Shown in pieces: positions 53,071-61,231 of a DNA stretch of 64,000 nt. Position 1 is the stretch's first letter. Each line of letters starts with the position of its first letter. The stretch spans positions 1 to 64,000 of the forward strand of contig NZ_BMIM01000005.1 of assembly GCF_014642275.1 (NCBI RefSeq), written 5' to 3'. A program made the position numbers and the translations under genes. The stretch comes from Flavobacterium lutivivi. Lineage in GTDB: Bacteria > Bacteroidota > Bacteroidia > Flavobacteriales > Flavobacteriaceae. The notes below the pieces were generated by a model. It was not told where the DNA came from. It ran no database searches and saw only the letters and a list, made by a program, of their open reading frames with translations.

Positions 53071-53531
53071 ATGGAAGAATTTAAACTCGAATCAAAAAAA
53101 TCAACAGTAGGATTATTAATAAAAATTGTAATATTTTCTTTGTTAGTTATCAGGTTGTTCAGGTTGATTGAAAAGGTTATTGGCGAGAGCTCTTTAATCA
53201 AATGGTGTCTAATTTTTATAATTATTGCCTATCTGATTTACAGCTATTTGACTGATAAAAATATTTTAACCATAAAAGACAAAAAAATAATTAGCGAGTC
53301 ATCAACTGGCTTTCCTAAAAAAAGGAAATTAAAGAATTCTATCTTGATGAAATCATTAAAATAAACCTTATCCAAACACAAGAATTAGTATATGGCAAAA
53401 AAAAGATGGAGCTAATAGACCAAAATGGTAACAAGCAAATCATTGAGCTTAATTTGCGATATTATCAACTTGTAAAACTTCAAGAGTATATTCAAAATAC
53501 ATTAAAAATTGAAGCAAATTTGATAGGATAA
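53071..53531 (+). pseudogene. Frameshifted PH-like membrane protein gene
   Basis: The first frame gives 97 residues (53071-53364): two membrane helices (about 15-30 and 45-65), then NILTIKDKKIISESSTGFPKK and a stop after a few unlikely residues. In the -1 frame after the A7 tract at 53317-53323, a sensible 65-residue continuation runs to a stop at 53529-53531: EIKEFYLDEIIKINLIQTQE, VYGKKKMELIDQNGNK, IELNLRYYQLVKLQEYI. Joined, they make a protein of about 152 residues like bacterial PH-domain (YdbT-like) membrane proteins. One missing A explains it. It may be a pseudogene, a phase-variable or slippage-decoded gene, or a sequence error. Confidence 0.75.
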
Positions 53532-53579
53532 AAAACCAAACTAATAAGCAGAACATTCCAACAATTTCTAATCCATAAA

Positions 53580-54338
53580 ATGAAACCCTACACAAAAATC
53601 CTTGTATTATTTTTTATAACGGCGTTGAGTTTAAAAATTCAGGCTCAAAAAAGCAATGACTTTAAGCCCAAAGTGGTTTTTAAATCCTCTGATTTGATGA
53701 TTACACAAGTTTCTGAAAACTCATTTGTGCACACATCCTACAAGCAAACTGATGATTTTGGCAAAGTTCCTTGCAATGGATTGATAGTGAAAGACGACGA
53801 CGAAACCATAGTTTTTGATACACCTACAAACGATAAAAGTTCAGAAAAACTTATTGAATGGCTAACGGTAAAAAAACATCTAAAAATCAACGCCATCATT
53901 CCTACTCACTTTCATGATGATTGCCTTGGTGGACTAAATGCTTTTCACAAACATCATATTCCGTCCTATGCTTTCCTGAAAACCATTGAATTTGCACAAC
54001 AAAATAACCTTCCTGTACCTCAAAATAGTTTTGTAGATAGTACAATTTTGAAAGTTGGTTCAGAGAATGTAGTTGTTCGATTTTTTGGTGAAGGACATTC
54101 GAGAGATAATGTCGTTGGTTATTTTCCTAAGGAAAAAATACTTTTCGGCGGATGCTTGATAAAAGAACTGAATGCCAGCAAAGGCTATCTTGGTGATGCT
54201 AACATCAATGCTTGGTCTAATACTGTCGAGAAAGTAAAGAGTGAATTTACAGATGTGATGATTGTTGTTCCTGGTCACGGAAAATATGGCAATAGCAAAT
54301 TGCTTGATTATACCATTTCTTTATTTAAAACACAATAA
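53580..54338 (+). CDS. Subclass B1 metallo-beta-lactamase
   Basis: A protein of 252 residues with a signal peptide (1-22, LKIQAQ). All six B1 zinc ligands are present: H110, H112 and D114 in THFHDDCLGGL, H173 in GEGHSRDN, C192 in FGGCLIKE and H233 in VPGHG. The cysteine (instead of serine or histidine) and GGCLIK (with Lys at the substrate-binding position) are hallmarks of subclass B1 enzymes, which hydrolyse penicillins, cephalosporins and carbapenems in the periplasm. Activity is inferred from the intact site. No integron, IS or other resistance gene is nearby, so it looks chromosomal. Confidence 0.88.
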   Translation: MKPYTKILVLFFITALSLKIQAQKSNDFKPKVVFKSSDLMITQVSENSFVHTSYKQTDDFGKVPCNGLIVKDDDETIVFDTPTNDKSSEKLIEWLTVKKHLKINAIIPTHFHDDCLGGLNAFHKHHIPSYAFLKTIEFAQQNNLPVPQNSFVDSTILKVGSENVVVRFFGEGHSRDNVVGYFPKEKILFGGCLIKELNASKGYLGDANINAWSNTVEKVKSEFTDVMIVVPGHGKYGNSKLLDYTISLFKTQ

Positions 54339-54395
54339 GTTTTATTTTGTATATTCGATTATTAATTGGTTATTAATATCATACACTATCGAAAT

Positions 54396-54872
54396 ATGAA
54401 AAAAAGCATTGTCATTATTTTACTCGCAACTTCATTTTGTTTCGGATTTGCAGTTAAATCATTTATTACAAAAACACCCAAAATTTTAATTATGAAAAAA
54501 GTAACAGGAATTGGCGGAATATTTTTTAAATGCAAGGATTCTAAAATGATAACCGAGTGGTATAAAACACATTTGGGTTTAGACACAAATCCTTATGGTG
54601 CAACATTTGAATGGAGAGATAAAGATGATACTACCAAAAAAGGCCAAACGCAGTGGAGTCCTTTCAACGAAACCACTAAGTATTTTGAACCTTCACAAAA
54701 AGATTTTATGATAAATTATCGTGTGGAAAATTTAGAAGCTTTGGTAGAAGAACTCAAGAAAGAAAATGTAACTATTTTGGATAAAATTGAAACTTATGAT
54801 TACGGAAAATTTATCCACATTCTTGATCCTGAAGGAAATAAAATAGAACTTTGGGAACCAACTTCAGAATAA
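54396..54872 (+). CDS. VOC-superfamily (glyoxalase-like) protein
   Basis: A protein of 158 residues from ATG 54396. Residues 1-24 are hydrophobic (SIVIILLATSFCFGFAV), so it may be exported or anchored; an alternative ATG at 54492 (MKKVTGIGGIFFKC) would give the cytoplasmic form that most relatives have. One VOC module pair: GIGGIFFKCKDSKMITEWYKTHLGL, then FMINYRVENLEALVEELKKENVTIL and the metal-ligand segment ILDPEGNKIELWEP. Reaction unknown. It is a separate gene from the beta-lactamase 57 nt upstream. Confidence 0.78.
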   Translation: MKKSIVIILLATSFCFGFAVKSFITKTPKILIMKKVTGIGGIFFKCKDSKMITEWYKTHLGLDTNPYGATFEWRDKDDTTKKGQTQWSPFNETTKYFEPSQKDFMINYRVENLEALVEELKKENVTILDKIETYDYGKFIHILDPEGNKIELWEPTSE

Positions 54873-54903
54873 AAAAAAGCACCAACAAAATTGGTGCTTT
54901 TTT
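54872..54903 (+). terminator. Bidirectional terminator between VOC and MBL-rhodanese genes
   Basis: AGCACCAA (54878-54885), loop CAAAA, TTGGTGCT (54891-54898), with A7 and T6 flanks. Confidence 0.9.
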
Positions 54904-54917
54904 ACTTGTAATTATAT

Positions 54918-56336
54918 TTACAAAAGTGTAGTTGGGCAAACATAATCTGTTTTTGGAACAGAGGTATTTTTCAAATCTGCAAATCCTCCAATCACGTCAA
55001 CAAAATTATCATATCCTCTTTGTTTGAGCATTGATGCGGCAATCATACTTCTGTATCCGCCAGCACAATGGAGAATAAATGGTTTGTCTTTTGGAAATTC
55101 TGCCAAATGATTGTTCAAGACATTCAATGGAATATTGACTGCATCAACCAAATGCTCTGATTGAAATTCACTTACTTTTCTAACATCGATAGTCAATGGT
55201 CTTTCGTTGTTGTAATGCTTTTCAAACTGTTCTGCATTAATTCTATTGACAATATTGATTTCTTTGCCTGCATTTTTCCATGCTTCAAATCCACCAATCA
55301 AATATCCGATAGAGTTGTCATAGCCAACACGAGAAAGTCTTATAATAGATTCTTCTACTTTTTCATCATTCTCTGCAACTATCAAAATAGGTTGTTTAAT
55401 ATCGAGTATCAACTCACCTACCCACATGGCAAAGCTTCCATTAACGCCAATATTTATACTATTAGGGATAAATCCTTTTGCAAAATCTTCTGGATTTCTG
55501 GTATCGAGTATCAATGCTCGAGTTTCATTGGCTACTAGTTCAAAAGTATCTACATCATAGCCTTTTTTACCATTTTCTAGAATTGTATCAAGACTATCAT
55601 AGCCTTGAATATTCATCAAAACATTTTTTGGAAAATATTGTGGCGGTGTTGTCAATCCGGTTAGAATTGCTTTAACAAATTCTTCTTCGCTCATTTCTTG
55701 AAGCGCATAATTTGTTTTCTTTTGATTGCCAAGCGTATCTGTAGTTTCTTTGCTCATGTTTTTTCCACAAGCACTTCCTGCGCCATGATTTGGATAAACG
55801 ATTAAATCATCAGCAAGAGGTAATATTTTATCTCTCAACGAATGATAAAGCAAACGAGCCAATTTGTCTTGAGTTAAATCTTCTATGACATGTTGCGCCA
55901 AATCTGGTCGACCTACATCGCCTATAAAAAGCGTGTCGCCAGTAATGATTCCTTTCTCTTTTCCTTCTTCGTCAGTAACAAGAAAACATGAACTTTCGAG
56001 TGTATGTCCAGGAGTATGAATCAATTTAATTTTAATTCCACCTACTTCAAATACTTCACCATCTTTGCCTACATGCATGTCAAATCCTGTTTTCATGGTT
56101 GTTGGTCCATAAACAATAGTTGCTCCAGTTTTTTTGGCTAAATCAACATGACCCGAAACAAAATCTGCATGGAAATGGGTTTCAAAAATATATTTGAGTT
56201 TTACATTGTCACGTTCTAACCTTTCAAGATAAGGTTTTGTTTCTCTTAGCGGATCAACTATGGCTGCTTCGCCGTTGGAAGTGATGTAGTAAGCTGCTTC
56301 AGCAATACATCCTGTATAGATTTGCTCTAATTTCAT
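54918..56336 (-). CDS. Persulfide dioxygenase-type MBL protein fused to two rhodanese domains
   Basis: A protein of 472 residues. An ETHE1/Blh-like MBL domain (1-245) with H54-F-H56-A-D58-x4-H63, GHTLESSC, GDTLFIGDVGRPDL and NHGAGSACGK. Then two rhodanese domains: the first (about 265-365) has no active-site cysteine (AENDEKVEE in its place), the second (about 370-465) has LHCAGGYRS with C424. It probably oxidises glutathione- or low-molecular-weight persulfides to sulfite, with sulfur transfer by the second rhodanese. It is the last gene of the sulfide locus, with a Crp-like site upstream at 56437. Confidence 0.9.
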   Translation of the reverse strand: MKLEQIYTGCIAEAAYYITSNGEAAIVDPLRETKPYLERLERDNVKLKYIFETHFHADFVSGHVDLAKKTGATIVYGPTTMKTGFDMHVGKDGEVFEVGGIKIKLIHTPGHTLESSCFLVTDEEGKEKGIITGDTLFIGDVGRPDLAQHVIEDLTQDKLARLLYHSLRDKILPLADDLIVYPNHGAGSACGKNMSKETTDTLGNQKKTNYALQEMSEEEFVKAILTGLTTPPQYFPKNVLMNIQGYDSLDTILENGKKGYDVDTFELVANETRALILDTRNPEDFAKGFIPNSINIGVNGSFAMWVGELILDIKQPILIVAENDEKVEESIIRLSRVGYDNSIGYLIGGFEAWKNAGKEINIVNRINAEQFEKHYNNERPLTIDVRKVSEFQSEHLVDAVNIPLNVLNNHLAEFPKDKPFILHCAGGYRSMIAASMLKQRGYDNFVDVIGGFADLKNTSVPKTDYVCPTTLL

Positions 56337-56350
56337 AATTCTAATTTTCT

Positions 56351-56450
56351 CAAAGTTATTATTTGGTTTGTTTGTGTAAAATGATAAATATCAGTTTAAT
56401 ACAAAGTAAAAATAACTTTCAAAAAATTAACTTTTGGTATCAAAAGTTAC
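56351..56450 (-). promoter_or_regulatory. Regulatory region of the MBL-rhodanese gene with Crp-like operator
   Basis: Minus-strand GTAACTTTTGATAC (56450-56437), then 22 nt, then TATTTTTA (56414-56407). The operator and the following TTTTTACTTT resemble the sqr promoter. A second, exact TAnnTTTG box (TAACTTTG, 56358-56351) lies 14 nt before the start codon, so two promoters are possible. AACTTTTG-GTAT-CAAAAGTT (56429-56448) is also a perfect inverted repeat. Confidence 0.55.
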
Positions 56451-56466
56451 AAAACTGAAAATCAAT

Positions 56467-57270
56467 TCATTTGAGCAATAATTCTTTTAGAATAATATAA
56501 ATTCCCATAGCTAGAACAAACCAACCAAAGCCAGTTTTTAGTTTTTCGCCTGAGAATTTTTTAGAAAGATAGTTTCCAATAAAAATTCCAATTACAGAAC
56601 ACAAAGTAAATGTTAGTATTAAATTCCAATCTAATGAATTCCCATTGCTGATATCACCTGTAAAACCTATTAATGACTGAGCTGCAATAATAAAAAGCGA
56701 TGTGCCAACAGCCATTTTCATGGGTGTTTTTGCAAAAAACAATAACGCTGGAATAATTAAAAATCCACCGCCAGCTCCAACAAATCCTGCTACGAAACCA
56801 ATAATCAATCCTTGTAGAAAAATAGCTTTGTAATTGAGTTTTTCGTCGTCGTTAATGATTTTCTCTTTCAATGGTTTTATCATTCGTACAGAAGCCATTA
56901 TCATGACAATAGCAAAAACTATCATTATCAAAACCGATTTATGCAAAGTGAAAGCCGAAGAAGAAAATATCACATCGGGAATTGATGGAACAATAATTTT
57001 TCGGGTGATAAAAACGGATAAAATGGTAGGTATTCCAAATAGAAATACTTTTTTGAAATCGACAAGTTTTTGTTTTGCTTTTTGAAAACCGCCAAACAAA
57101 GCTGAAGTTCCCACAGCAAAAAGAGAATATGCTGTTGCCAAAGCTGGTTCAACATGCATAACATATACTAAAATAGGTACAGAAAGTATTGAACCTCCAC
57201 TTCCAATTAATCCTAATGTTATGCCAACGACTACTGCTAATAAATAGCCTGTTATGGTATTAGTTTCCAT
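56467..57270 (-). CDS. Sulfite exporter TauE/SafE family permease
   Basis: A protein of 267 residues with about eight membrane helices. Two repeats: TGYLLAVVVGITLGLIGSGGSILSVPILVYV near the N-terminus and LIIGFVAGFVGAGGGFLIIPALLFF in the middle, the typical GxGGG-type TSUP motifs. It probably exports sulfite or another sulfur-containing anion. It lies between the Crp-type regulator and the dioxygenase on the same strand, which supports removal of sulfite formed by sulfide oxidation. Confidence 0.9.
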   Translation of the reverse strand: METNTITGYLLAVVVGITLGLIGSGGSILSVPILVYVMHVEPALATAYSLFAVGTSALFGGFQKAKQKLVDFKKVFLFGIPTILSVFITRKIIVPSIPDVIFSSSAFTLHKSVLIMIVFAIVMIMASVRMIKPLKEKIINDDEKLNYKAIFLQGLIIGFVAGFVGAGGGFLIIPALLFFAKTPMKMAVGTSLFIIAAQSLIGFTGDISNGNSLDWNLILTFTLCSVIGIFIGNYLSKKFSGEKLKTGFGWFVLAMGIYIILKELLLK

Positions 57271-57311
57271 TATGTTTTAATCTAAATATCATTATTTGTT
57301 TTATATTGATA

Positions 57312-57355
57312 CAAATCTTGTATTTCTAAAATAGAAACTTTGCAACATTTGTTAC
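57312..57355 (-). promoter_or_regulatory. tauE promoter with Crp-like operator
   Basis: Minus-strand GTAACAAATGTTGC (57355-57342), 22 nt, then AAGATTTG (57319-57312), a 7/8 match to TAnnTTTG. The operator differs from the sqr one at one base and overlaps the stop codon of the crp gene. Confidence 0.6.
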
Positions 57356-57987
57356 TTTAATGGAATTAATTCTATCGAAGCTCTGTGAAGTCTTATTCTA
57401 CCTGTTTTTTCTAACGCTTTTAGCAATCGGGAAATAACTACTCTTGAAGTGTTCAAATCATAGGCTATTTCCTGATGTGTATTATGTATTTCTCTTGAAC
57501 TATTTATTTTAGATTTTTCTATCAAATAATTCAACAATCTATCTTCCATGTTCAAGAAAGCCAAGCTATCAATAGCCGAGAGCATTTCTTTTAGTCTGTT
57601 GTTATAGCTATTGAAAACATAGTTTCGCCAACTTTTATATTTGCCAAGCCATTCTTCCATTTTTTCGACAGGTATCATCACTACTTGTCCGTTGGTTTCT
57701 GCCACTGCTCTAATCTCGCTTTTAATATTTCCCATACAACAAGCCATAGTCATAGCACAAGTATCACCTCTTTCTATAAAATAAAGTAGCAATTCGCCTT
57801 CATCAAAATCTTCTCTTAAAATTTTTATTGCTCCATTAATAAGAAGTGGCATTTTTCTAATGTAATCTCCAAAATCAATCAACACATCTCCTTCTTTAAA
57901 ATCTCTAAGCAATGAGACTTTGGCAATTTCTTCAATCAATTGATCTTCAAAGATGAAACCATATGTTTCTTTTAATAACTCTATCAT
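57352..57987 (-). CDS. Crp/Fnr-family transcriptional regulator
   Basis: A protein of 211 residues. Cyclic-nucleotide-binding-like N-domain (VLIDFGDYIRKMPLLINGAIKI, LLLYFIERGDTCAMTMACCMGN), dimerisation helix (about 105-150) and a C-terminal winged helix with HNTHQEIAYDLNTSRVVISRLLKALEKTGRIRLHR. The cluster of three cysteines (CAMTMACC, about 93-100) in the sensor domain could sense redox or sulfane sulfur; this is inference. No Fnr-type N-terminal iron-sulfur cysteines. It sits between sqr and tauE and is the likely binder of the palindromes at 59372, 57342 and 56437. Confidence 0.9.
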   Translation of the reverse strand: MIELLKETYGFIFEDQLIEEIAKVSLLRDFKEGDVLIDFGDYIRKMPLLINGAIKILREDFDEGELLLYFIERGDTCAMTMACCMGNIKSEIRAVAETNGQVVMIPVEKMEEWLGKYKSWRNYVFNSYNNRLKEMLSAIDSLAFLNMEDRLLNYLIEKSKINSSREIHNTHQEIAYDLNTSRVVISRLLKALEKTGRIRLHRASIELIPLK

Positions 57988-58010
57988 TTAGTTTACTGGT
58001 TTTAAAAAAT

Positions 58011-58038
58011 AAAAAGGCAAAACTCAAAGTTTTGCCTT
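58011..58038 (-). terminator. sqr terminator
   Basis: AAGGCAAAACT (58014-58024), loop CAA, AGTTTTGCCTT (58028-58038). On the minus strand the hairpin is followed by TTTTTATTTTTT. It separates the sqr transcript from crp. Confidence 0.85.
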
Positions 58039-58061
58039 AAAATTAATAAAAATTAAACATA

Positions 58062-59321
58062 TTAGACATTTTCGCCTTTCATCATTTTATTCCAATATAA
58101 ATATGGAAGCATGTATTTTTTCAAAAACCATAATCTCCAGTGTGGTTTATTGCTATTGAAAACCAGCATTTGTTTTAGTTTTGGGTCTGGAGTGAATTCG
58201 TTTTTATAGTTAAACTCAGCCAATACCATTTCGCCATATCCTGTAACCAAAGGACAAGAAGAATATCCCATATAGGATTTGTTATCTGCTGGTTTTTTTG
58301 TGATTAATTTCAAAAGATTGTCAACAACAACAGGAACTTGTTTTCTAATTGCTGCACCAGTTTTTGCAGTTGGTAACGCCGCAACATCACCTAATCCAAA
58401 AACATTTTCATATTTATTGCTTTGAAGACTGTTATGATTTACATCCATCCAACCTGCTTCGTTTACTAAGGTAGAATTTCTAACAAAGTCTGGAGCTTGT
58501 TGTGGTGGCGCAAGATGAAGAAAATCGAATGGGATTTCCATGATTTCATTTCCAGTGTGTTTTTCCTTTAATATGTTATTCTCGTTTACCACACATTTGT
58601 TTTCTCCTGTGCTCACTTCTTTAAAATAAACAATTTTATTTTTACTGTCAATTTTTATTGGAGCATAAAATGTTTTTAAGTGAATATTATATCTTCCAAT
58701 TACTTGCATCAGCGTATCTGCTATAATTTTTACACCAAAAATAACCGAACCTGGAGTAGCAAAAACAACATTAGTTTTATCTGAAATTCCTCGTTTCTTA
58801 AAATAATGAGCCGAAAGATAGGCAGTTTTTTGCGGCGCACCACCACACTTAATAGGTGTTGTAGGCTGTGTAAAAACGGCATTTCCACCATTGAACTTTT
58901 GCAACAATTCCCATGTCTTTTTTGGATCAACATAATTACTGCAAACTACTCCGCTTTCCAATCCTTCGCGAAGTCCTTCTATACCATCGAGATTGTTGAC
59001 TAATCCTGGAGCTACAACCAGAAAATCATATTCAATATCACCCGATTTTTGGGTAGCTACAGAATTTGTTTCAGGCTTTAATGCTGTAGCAAAATCTCTA
59101 ATCCATGTAACACCTTTGGGTATATAATCTGACGTTGGTTTAACTGTTTTATTATAATCAAATGCACCTGCGCCTACAAGTGTGAATGCTGGTTGATAGT
59201 AATGCTTATCTGATGGCTCTATGATAGCAATTTTGAGCTGTTTATTTTTTTTCATTAACTGAGCTGCAACCATTATTCCAGCTGTTCCTCCACCGATTAT
59301 TAATACTTGATAGTGTGACAT
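58062..59321 (-). CDS. sqr: Sulfide:quinone oxidoreductase (eukaryote-like type)
   Basis: A protein of 419 residues from ATG 59321 (MSHYQVLIIGGGTAG, FAD P-loop at the start; 19 upstream codons are rejected). Redox cysteines C159 (TPIKCGGAPQK) and C356 (SSCPLVTGYGEMVLAEF) match the two catalytic cysteines of the SQRDL-like class; a third, C127 (GVVCSNY), is also present. FGLGDVAALPTAKTGAAIRKQ is the second FAD motif. The C-terminal amphipathic RLWFLKKYMLPYLYWNKMM should bind the membrane. It passes electrons from sulfide to menaquinone and produces a persulfide. It is the promoter-proximal gene of the sulfide locus. Confidence 0.92.
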   Translation of the reverse strand: MSHYQVLIIGGGTAGIMVAAQLMKKNKQLKIAIIEPSDKHYYQPAFTLVGAGAFDYNKTVKPTSDYIPKGVTWIRDFATALKPETNSVATQKSGDIEYDFLVVAPGLVNNLDGIEGLREGLESGVVCSNYVDPKKTWELLQKFNGGNAVFTQPTTPIKCGGAPQKTAYLSAHYFKKRGISDKTNVVFATPGSVIFGVKIIADTLMQVIGRYNIHLKTFYAPIKIDSKNKIVYFKEVSTGENKCVVNENNILKEKHTGNEIMEIPFDFLHLAPPQQAPDFVRNSTLVNEAGWMDVNHNSLQSNKYENVFGLGDVAALPTAKTGAAIRKQVPVVVDNLLKLITKKPADNKSYMGYSSCPLVTGYGEMVLAEFNYKNEFTPDPKLKQMLVFNSNKPHWRLWFLKKYMLPYLYWNKMMKGENV

Positions 59322-59341
59322 AATTACTTTTTTTATTAAAG

Positions 59342-59385
59342 TAAAAGTATTTATTAGCTTTTTCTCAAAAAGTAACATTTGTTAC
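59342..59385 (-). promoter_or_regulatory. sqr promoter with palindromic Crp-like operator
   Basis: Minus-strand GTAACAAATGTTAC (59385-59372), a perfect inverted repeat GTAACA-N2-TGTTAC, then 22 nt, then TACTTTTA (59349-59342), 7/8 to TAnnTTTG and 20 nt before the start codon. The centre is about 43 bp upstream of the predicted start, as for a class II activator. Confidence 0.65.
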
Positions 59386-59606
59386 AAAACTGAATTTTTA
59401 ACAATAAAATGGGGTTATATTTTTTTAAAATATAATTTTTTTGAACGAAAATTAAACAAAACACATTTTTTATACTAAAAAACAAAGAAACAGATAAACG
59501 AGCTGGTGGATAATTAAACATTGAAAACTAAAAAAGAAATTTTACAATATTTTTAATACAATAACGTTTTATATATAGTATTTTGCAACTAAATAATAAT
59601 AGCACT

Positions 59607-61217
59607 ATGAACTCTATTAAAATTCTTTGGGTAGATGATGAAATTGATTTGTTAAAACCTCATATTCTTTTTTTGGAAAAGAAAAACTACGCAGTAACTA
59701 CTTGTAATAATGGTCGTGATGCTGTTGACTTGTTTTCAGAAGAAAATTTCGATATTGTTTTTTTGGATGAAAACATGCCTGGAATGAGTGGTTTAGAAAC
59801 TCTTGCAGAAATCAAAGAAAAGAAATCTTCAATTCCTGTAATAATGATTACAAAAAGTGAGGAAGAGTACATAATGGAAGAAGCCATTGGCTCAAAAATT
59901 GCCGATTATCTTATCAAACCTGTTAATCCAAATCAAATTTTACTCTCTTTGAAGAAGAATCTAGACCATTCAAGATTGGTTAGTGAAAAAACTACTCTTG
60001 ATTATCAAAAGGAGTTTAGAAAAATTGCAATGGATATGGCTATGGTTAATAGCTATGAGGATTGGGTTGAACTCTACAAAAAGCTTCTTTTTTGGGAAAT
60101 AGAATTGGAAAACATTAACGATTTGAATTTGATTGAAATACTTGAAAGTCAAAAAGTTGAAGCCAATGTTCAGTTTGGGAAGTTTATAGAGCGTAATTAT
60201 GAAGATTGGTTTGAAACACCTGTTCGCCAAGGTTCAAATGATACAAAATCTGAAGCCAGAAGTAAAGGTGAACAAACTATAAATAAACCTATCCAATCTC
60301 ACACTTTGTTTAGAGAACTAGTAGTTCCAGAAATTGTAAAAAAGGAGAAACCAATACTTTTTGTTGTGATTGATAATTTGAGATACGACCAGTGGAAAGC
60401 CATAGAAAGTGTTGTAAACAATCATTACAAACTCGAAAAAGAAGTTCCTTATTTTTCAATTTTACCAACTGCAACTCAGTATGCTCGAAATGCCATTTTT
60501 TCGGGTTTATTACCAATTGATATGGAAAAACAGTTTCCACAATACTGGAAAAATGATGTTGATGAAGGTGGAAAAAACCTCTATGAAGCAGAGTTTTTAG
60601 CTGCACATCTAAAAAGACTAGGTCTAAATATTAAAAACGATTATTTTAAAATCACTAATTTTTCGGGAGGTAAAAAGCTTGCCGAGAATTTCAAAGCCTT
60701 GAAAGAACATGATTTAGTTACTGTTGTTTACAACTTTGTGGATATGCTTTCGCATGCAAAAACCGAAATGGATGTTGTAAAAGAACTTGCTTCAGATGAT
60801 AAAGCCTATCGTTCTTTGACGCTTAGTTGGTTCAAAAACTCTCCTTTATTAGAAATCATACAACAAGCTCAAAGACTTGGTTTTAAACTAATTATCACAA
60901 CTGACCATGGAACAATAAATGTAAAAAATCCATCAAAAGTTATTGGAGACAAAAACACCAGTCTTAATCTTAGATACAAAACAGGAAGAAGCTTAACTTA
61001 TGAAGACAAAGATGTTTATGCTGTAAAAGACCCAAAGAAAATTGGATTACCTACAATTAACATGAGTAGTTCATACATTTTTGCAAAAAACGATTTGTTT
61101 CTTGCTTATGTAAACAACTACAATCATTATGTGAGCTATTATCGAAACACTTATCAACATGGTGGAATATCACTAGAAGAGATGATTGTTCCATTTTTAA
61201 TGTTTAACCCTAAATAA
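59607..61217 (+). CDS. porX: PorX: response regulator with PglZ phosphatase domain
   Basis: A protein of 536 residues from ATG 59607; eight upstream codons starting TTG overlap the promoter and are rejected. CheY-like receiver with WVDDEIDL and phospho-Asp D54 (VFLDENMPGMSG), a helical linker (120-215), then a PglZ domain of the alkaline-phosphatase fold: VVIDNLRYDQW, LPTATQYARNAIFSG (nucleophile Thr region), FVDMLSHA and ITTDHGTI. PorX and the kinase PorY control T9SS gene expression in Bacteroidetes. PorY is not in this window. It is followed by tsaE after 14 nt. Confidence 0.93.
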   Translation: MNSIKILWVDDEIDLLKPHILFLEKKNYAVTTCNNGRDAVDLFSEENFDIVFLDENMPGMSGLETLAEIKEKKSSIPVIMITKSEEEYIMEEAIGSKIADYLIKPVNPNQILLSLKKNLDHSRLVSEKTTLDYQKEFRKIAMDMAMVNSYEDWVELYKKLLFWEIELENINDLNLIEILESQKVEANVQFGKFIERNYEDWFETPVRQGSNDTKSEARSKGEQTINKPIQSHTLFRELVVPEIVKKEKPILFVVIDNLRYDQWKAIESVVNNHYKLEKEVPYFSILPTATQYARNAIFSGLLPIDMEKQFPQYWKNDVDEGGKNLYEAEFLAAHLKRLGLNIKNDYFKITNFSGGKKLAENFKALKEHDLVTVVYNFVDMLSHAKTEMDVVKELASDDKAYRSLTLSWFKNSPLLEIIQQAQRLGFKLIITTDHGTINVKNPSKVIGDKNTSLNLRYKTGRSLTYEDKDVYAVKDPKKIGLPTINMSSSYIFAKNDLFLAYVNNYNHYVSYYRNTYQHGGISLEEMIVPFLMFNPK

Positions 61218-61231
61218 TATCTTCTAAACCG

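Noticed and set aside
59583-59606. TTG at 59583 as start of PorX
   Set aside because: The eight extra codons lie in the likely promoter; MNSIKILWVDDE at 59607 is a standard receiver start.
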